A stretch of 64,000 nt of DNA from Pyronema omphalodes (lineage: Eukaryota; Ascomycota; Pezizomycetes; Pezizales; Pyronemataceae): assembly GCA_024516155.1 (NCBI GenBank), contig JAJJXM010000025.1:310001-374000 (forward strand), in the 5' to 3' direction. A program made the position numbers and the translations under genes. The notes beneath the pieces are model-generated. The model was not told the origin of the DNA. It saw only the letters and a list, made by a program, of their open reading frames with translations, and ran no database searches. Position 1 is the stretch's first letter; the number at the start of each line of letters is the position of its first letter. This document shows positions 59,420 through 64,000 of the stretch, piece after piece.

Positions 59420-61930
59420 CTAAACCATGACAAACCCATCCCCTCCAAGAACCCCATACCCATCCCCATAAACCCCGTCATCCCCCCTCTCCCTTCCCAG
59501 CTCATAACTCAACACTGTCCCATTCATATAAACCATCATAAGTCTCCACCTTCTTCGACCCTCAATGCCTCTCCAACCACCGCCTCTTTGTCTGTCCCTC
59601 CGTCTCCTAGCCCCGGAAGAAGCATCACTTCCCGCCCTACTCTTCCCTAACTCTTTGCCTTGGATTGGGCTAGCTGCAATTCCCAACAAGGGCCACTGGA
59701 TAGCATGCGGAATATCATAACCTTCTTCCTGCTCTGGTGGTGCCGACTGGCTTATGTTACGCGCATAATTTTGCGCCACTCTAGGAAGCACATAGTCGAG
59801 GCGCATAACACAATCTTCACCTACTCTCGTTAAGCGAAAAATCCCCGCCCGACCTGCTTGAGTTGCGGATACAATTATCGAAAGCTCGGGAATGTGGATA
59901 ACCATATTCAAACGATCGAACATTTCGAGTTGGCCGTTATTCGGGGGAAGAATCTTTACAAACTGGCGGCAGAAAACTGTGGGAGATAAACGATGAGTAG
60001 GAAGAAGATAGGCATTATGTTCTGTTGTTGTGAAGACGTAGGATAGTGGGGGCTGTGCTGGGTCTAGTTCATCGTTGGATGGAGGCGGGTAGGGGATGGT
60101 TGCGGAGTAGGCAATGGCTGCGTAAGTTGGACGAGATGACGGTATAGAGGAGGCAGTGGAGTATGATGACGGCGATTCGTGGGGTGAGACATTGACGCCG
60201 TCATTGTCGGTATCGGGAATGTCATCTGATTCGTCGTAAGATTCACTGAAACTATCGTCATTAGAGTCGGTATCAGTGTCGCTGTAGCCTTGGTAATGGT
60301 CCGGGCCTTCGCCTGGTGGTAGGGCGGGAATTTGAGGAACCGGTTCGATGACCGGATCAGGTGATTGAGGCGGAGAGGGCTCGTCTGTATCGGATATAGC
60401 TCCTTCAGTCGCTTCATCCAAATCGTAAGGGAACTCTTCTTCATCGTCTTCAGCGATGAACTCGGGTTCACGGTAAAAACTTCTGTAAAAACGATTGTAT
60501 TCAGGTTCAGGACTTATATCCCAGGCTCTGGGTATATCCTTGATTCGAACTTGGTCGAATTCACCCTTATAATATCCTCGCGCAACACACTTTACACCTT
60601 CGAGCGGTGTGCGTGGTGGAATGTCCCCCAAATGTGGAGATTGGCGCCGTCCGCTCCTTGGTAGCAATGCCGGGGGTTGTATGCCTCTTCGTGATTTTAT
60701 TCCAAGAGCTGTGTATAGATCATCCATTGGCTTGAAAGACTGTGGAGTTAGCATAATGGCAGACCAGCCCCTAGATATAAATTATGTCAATATATAATCT
60801 CCATATTGTAAACACCAGGCTATTGCATTTTAATCGTACCTTGGTTGCCTAGGTCCAAGTTGACAGCTTTCAACCATTCTCCTTGTATAAACATCCCACA
60901 ACGTCACAACTCCATCAATATCCGTTGCAGTCAACCACCTTCCAGAAGCATCATCCAAAAACGAAATATTCGGAATATTATTCTCGTGTCCCCTCAGGAT
61001 TTTGATAGACCTATCAGCTACCAATTGTTTCTCCTTCCTTCTTTTCCTCACATGTCCCCCAGATCTTGAAGTTCCTGGTCTCCCTGGGTCTTCATCACTT
61101 TCTCCCCTTGAATGCCGCTTTTTCTTCCGTCTCTGATCAGCCGGTAGCTCCTCTGTCCTTGCTTGGAACCCACTCTCCCTCGAGTCCTCATCATCACTCT
61201 GCTCCTTTCTTTCTCTAACCATTGGCTCGACCCCTAACTCAAAAACCGTAATGTCGTGTGTATTGGCCGAAACCGCAAGTAGCCTTCTTTCCCTATGTAG
61301 TGCAACTCCCCAAGCACTTTCACCAACATTTCTCCTCAACGCAATTCGGCTTAAATTTTTGGTGTACCAAATACACACGTCACCATCATCATGAGCACTA
61401 ACAAGCACCTCTTCCGAACCAAGTTCACCGATTGTTAGAGAATTAATTCCATGCGGATCCTGGGTATTAATAAAGCCGGGTCGTCCATCAAGATGTTCGG
61501 AAGTTAATACAGTGTATGGAGTTTCGGGAAGAGTTTGGTAGGGAAATATAGGGATGTAGACATATATTTTTGTGCGGACAGCGATGAAAAGGTAGTTGTG
61601 ATATTTCGAGGCTGCGATCTATGGACGTCAGATCCTTAGCGACGCCAAATTCTTAAGCGATACGCGTGAGACGCAGCTCCAACAAGAAAGACGCCACCAC
61701 ACCACTTACCAGGTTGTTCCGCCAAGGATAAGGGAACTCGCCCTGGGGAAACTCGCTGCGGGGTTTGGTTAACGATGTGGGGTGGTGTCTGAGGCTGAGG
61801 GGAATTACATCTGTGGTTATACCAAGGTGCGTCAGTGGCGTAGTACGAGCAGCTGAGTGGGGGTGGTGAGTACCTTTTGAGAGCCCAAAAATTCAGTGGG
61901 GATCGGATGGTAGGCGGTGCTCTGGGCCAT
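59420..61930 (-). CDS. CRT10: CRT10-like WD-repeat protein, 5' exon uncertain
   Basis: Three exons are clear (leftward): 61810-61710, 61618-60840 and 60770-59420, about 743 codons joined in phase. Exon 2 reads DVIPLSLRHHPTSLTKPRSE and EFPYPWRNNL. Exon 3 has KYHNYLFIAVRTKIYVYIPI, SLTIGELGSEEVLVSAHDDG, SAWGVALHRERRLLAVSANT, ILRGHENNIPNISFLDD and ATDIDGVVTLWDVYTRR. Exon 4 begins RGWSAIMLTPQSFKP, passes an acidic linker and ends with MMVYMNGTVLSYEL. This is the fungal Crt10 layout; in yeast Crt10 affects ribonucleotide-reductase transcription. The likely start, MAQSTAYHPIPTEFLGSQK from 61930, does not splice in phase to exon 2 by any GT-AG pair I can find (one base is missing). The true start, or a base error there, is unresolved. 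Confidence 0.82.
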
Positions 61931-63044
61931 TGCGAGAAGAAGTGAGGTTATATGGCGGTGAGGTGAGGTGGAGGGGATAGCTAAGAAATGATCGGCTGGA
62001 CTTATGCGAAGATCTCTGTAGCTTGTATCCGACCTTGTGGATTGGGAGAAGGCCGGAGGTAGTAGAGTTGGTGTTAAGAGTTGGTGTCAATAGTTGGTGG
62101 AGCAAACTGTGCTTGAAGGACAGCGAGATGTGTGGTTTTCGAATCTTGCTTCGGGAAGCTATGGCGCGGGAGACTGGAGGGCAACTGGAGGGAGGAGGGC
62201 AACTGATCCGCCGCGGAAGGGTCGTTAATTTAAATAATTATACTTCAAGATTCTTCGTCGCACTTTCACCAAAAAGAAGCTAGTTTAGACGAAATGTACC
62301 TGGTGTAGATTTTTTTTATTTTTAACTTTACTCAATTAATTCTCCATTTGGATGTTAGTGGGGGTGGTCTTCGTATCTGAGCCTTCAAATATCCCCAGAC
62401 CATCCGTAGTGACCGGCTTCCCTTCTGTGCTAAAGAAAGCGATGGGGAAATCGGATCATCATTCTTCGCTTGATAGTTTCCTTTTAGTGAATTGCTTGTT
62501 TGTAATTAAACTCCCACGCTATGGCATTTCCAGCAGTTGCATGATTATATACATATCATATCATGCGTGTCTGAGTTCTGACGGCGGTGTGTTTCGGTCA
62601 CGCCTCATCCGTTCGCTTCACTGAAGGATTCACATATGTATGAGGAGAACATCCGGCGGCTTCTCCGGTGTCCGCAATTATCAACCTCCCCGCGAGCTAT
62701 GTATCACTGGAAGCGACATTGACATCGGGACGGATTCCGATAGGGCTAATCTTTGTGATCCTGTGCTCCGCAAAAAGTTAGGGCCTTAGGAAAAACCCCA
62801 CGGTACATATCAAGATCTTCACATAGATTCTTCTCCCGGATTGAGGTAATAGCTAACCACCGAAATAAAAAAAATTATGTGCATTTAGAGTTTCAATAAG
62901 GCTTGAAGCCCACGTGTGTCCGTGCATGCAGATGTTTGAGATGCAGACCCCAAGAGTTGCCGTCAGCTTGTACCGGGAAGCTGAACAATCACAGCGTAGT
63001 TAAAATATTTATGTATGCTACGGTAAACACCTTGTCACACAACA
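61931..63044. other. Gene-free region between CRT10-like gene and tRNA-Met
   Basis: The first 300 bases are presumably the CRT10-like promoter. The rest is unremarkable; the ORFs at 62023-62283 and 62352-62624 show no family features. Confidence 0.5.
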
Positions 63045-63148
63045 GTCTGGTTGGCTCAGTTGGTAGAGCGTCGGTCTCATATCTACAGTATGACTTCCAC
63101 TCAGTGGTAGCAATCCGAAGATCGCGAGTTCGATCCTCGCACCGGACA
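63045..63148 (+). tRNA. tRNA-Met (CAT, elongator type) with a 31-base intron
   Basis: Acceptor GTCTGGT pairs with ACCGGAC (one T-G pair), followed by D-arm GCTC..GAGC, anticodon stem TCGGT/TCCGA and T-arm GCGAG TTCGATC CTCGC. Anticodon CAT is at 63078-63080. The intron (63082-63112) follows base 37. The T31-T39 opposition is also found in yeast elongator tRNA-Met. Initiator tRNAs lack introns and have a different T-loop, so the elongator type is preferred. Confidence 0.94.
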
Positions 63149-64000
63149 TTCTTTTGCGTTTTTGATTTTTCCTCAGGTACCAACACAACACTCTCCTTGG
63201 GGCTCTTCGACGGTCACAATTTCCTCTGGAATGTTGTTAATTCCATTCTTCCAGACTTACGACGACTCTGCAACTCATTCTCACCTGATAGGCGCGAACT
63301 ATGACGTGTCTATATTTGCTTTTCGTCTTTCAGATGGTCGATACACTTTTCGCAGCCTGATATCGTATGATAATTTTTTGCACAGCAAGAAACATCATGG
63401 CTGAAATGTGATATGGTATTGGCTTAAAAAAACATTCGAGCGATAGGATCCTTTGCGAACTCGTATTGCGTTATCAATTTCTGAGGCAGATTCCAAATAT
63501 CAAACGAAACATAACGAGTCTGCAGATGTTATGGCAAGATAGGTCGAACTGTGCGGTAATTCTTGGGTCGCTGTAGTGCATGGAATGGTGCGATAAATAC
63601 AGGTCTTGGAAATAACAAGGCGCTATGTACTTGTGCTTCGATGTACCGAGCAACCATTTTCAGCTTTGAATGCTATGATTATCGAAGTTGCAATGGTGTG
63701 AAAACACGACAAACTAAGGCCTTATAATTCATTAGATGCTTCCGCTAGTATTTTCTCTAGAGCTTATTTCATAGTAATAATAATAGCTCTGTCGTTATCA
63801 ATAATATCTTTTGCAAAAAAACAAAACACTAAAGAACTAAAGAACTAAACAACCAAAAAAAGAATCAACTCCATTTCCACAGACTACAATACGCTGAAAC
63901 ACATAACAAATGCTACTAAATATTCCATCAAAGCTTTCCACAGGTTATTTCTACCCTCATACTTCACCATACTTCTTAATACCACTTCTTCGTGCCACTC
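63149..64000. other. Gene-free right end
   Basis: T-rich just after the tRNA (CTTTTGCGTTTTTGATTTTT), which could end Pol III transcription. Beyond that I see no gene; the window ends in A/C-rich DNA. Confidence 0.5.

Overview
The window is nuclear DNA of a filamentous ascomycete (Pezizomycotina). Several genes have short GT-AG introns, intergenic stretches run to several kilobases, and there are two nuclear-type tRNA genes with introns at the canonical position. There is also a Tad1-like LINE and a cluster of NACHT-ankyrin (NLR/STAND) genes of the fungal type. The long repeat-rich spacers and NLR duplication would suit an early-diverging lineage such as Pezizomycetes, but that placement is a guess.

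Layout. 1.3-2.5 kb holds a Rheb GTPase (+). 6.9-9.0 kb holds aspartate kinase HOM3 (+). 8.9-11.3 kb is a tandem-repeat field: a G35 run, two abutting 10-bp minisatellites and one 8-bp minisatellite. 12.5-12.9 kb is a broken piece of an NLR N-terminal exon (+). 14.9-17.0 kb encodes a forkhead factor of Sep1/Hcm1 type (-). 17-23 kb is gene-free. 23.1-25.3 kb encodes a CLPTM1-family membrane protein (+). 26.17-32.22 kb is a complete Tad1-like LINE with a 14-bp target-site duplication; its ORF1 and ORF2 overlap as TAATG inside a 14-bp hairpin, and ORF2 is broken by one extra C in a C10 run. 33.6-34.0 kb is the small signal-peptidase subunit gene SPC1 (-), divergent from an RFTS-domain protein at 34.3-35.9 kb (+) that may be the Raf2/DIM-7 heterochromatin factor.

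37-54.5 kb is an NLR cluster made by direct segmental duplication. Unit 1 (about 38.03-45.18 kb) and unit 2 (about 46.39-54.49 kb) each carry an hAT-transposase relic, a LINE relic, an intact four-exon NLR gene on the minus strand, and conserved upstream DNA. A truncated third NLR copy sits at the left edge. The two intact NLRs (1344 and 1574 aa by my splicing) share a Helo-like N-terminus, NACHT, winged helix and ankyrin repeats. They differ mainly by seven near-identical 33-residue ankyrin repeats, and unit 2 also carries a 9-bp VNTR expanded from about 3 to about 37 copies.

55.3 kb is tRNA-Asn(GTT) (-), 58.3-58.9 kb is the spliceosomal BUD31 (-), 59.4-61.9 kb is a CRT10-like WD-repeat protein (-), and 63.05 kb is tRNA-Met(CAT) (+). 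The housekeeping genes show no operon-like linkage. The functional themes are TOR signalling, amino-acid synthesis, secretion, splicing and chromatin, interrupted by a recent LINE and by an NLR cluster that looks evolutionarily active.
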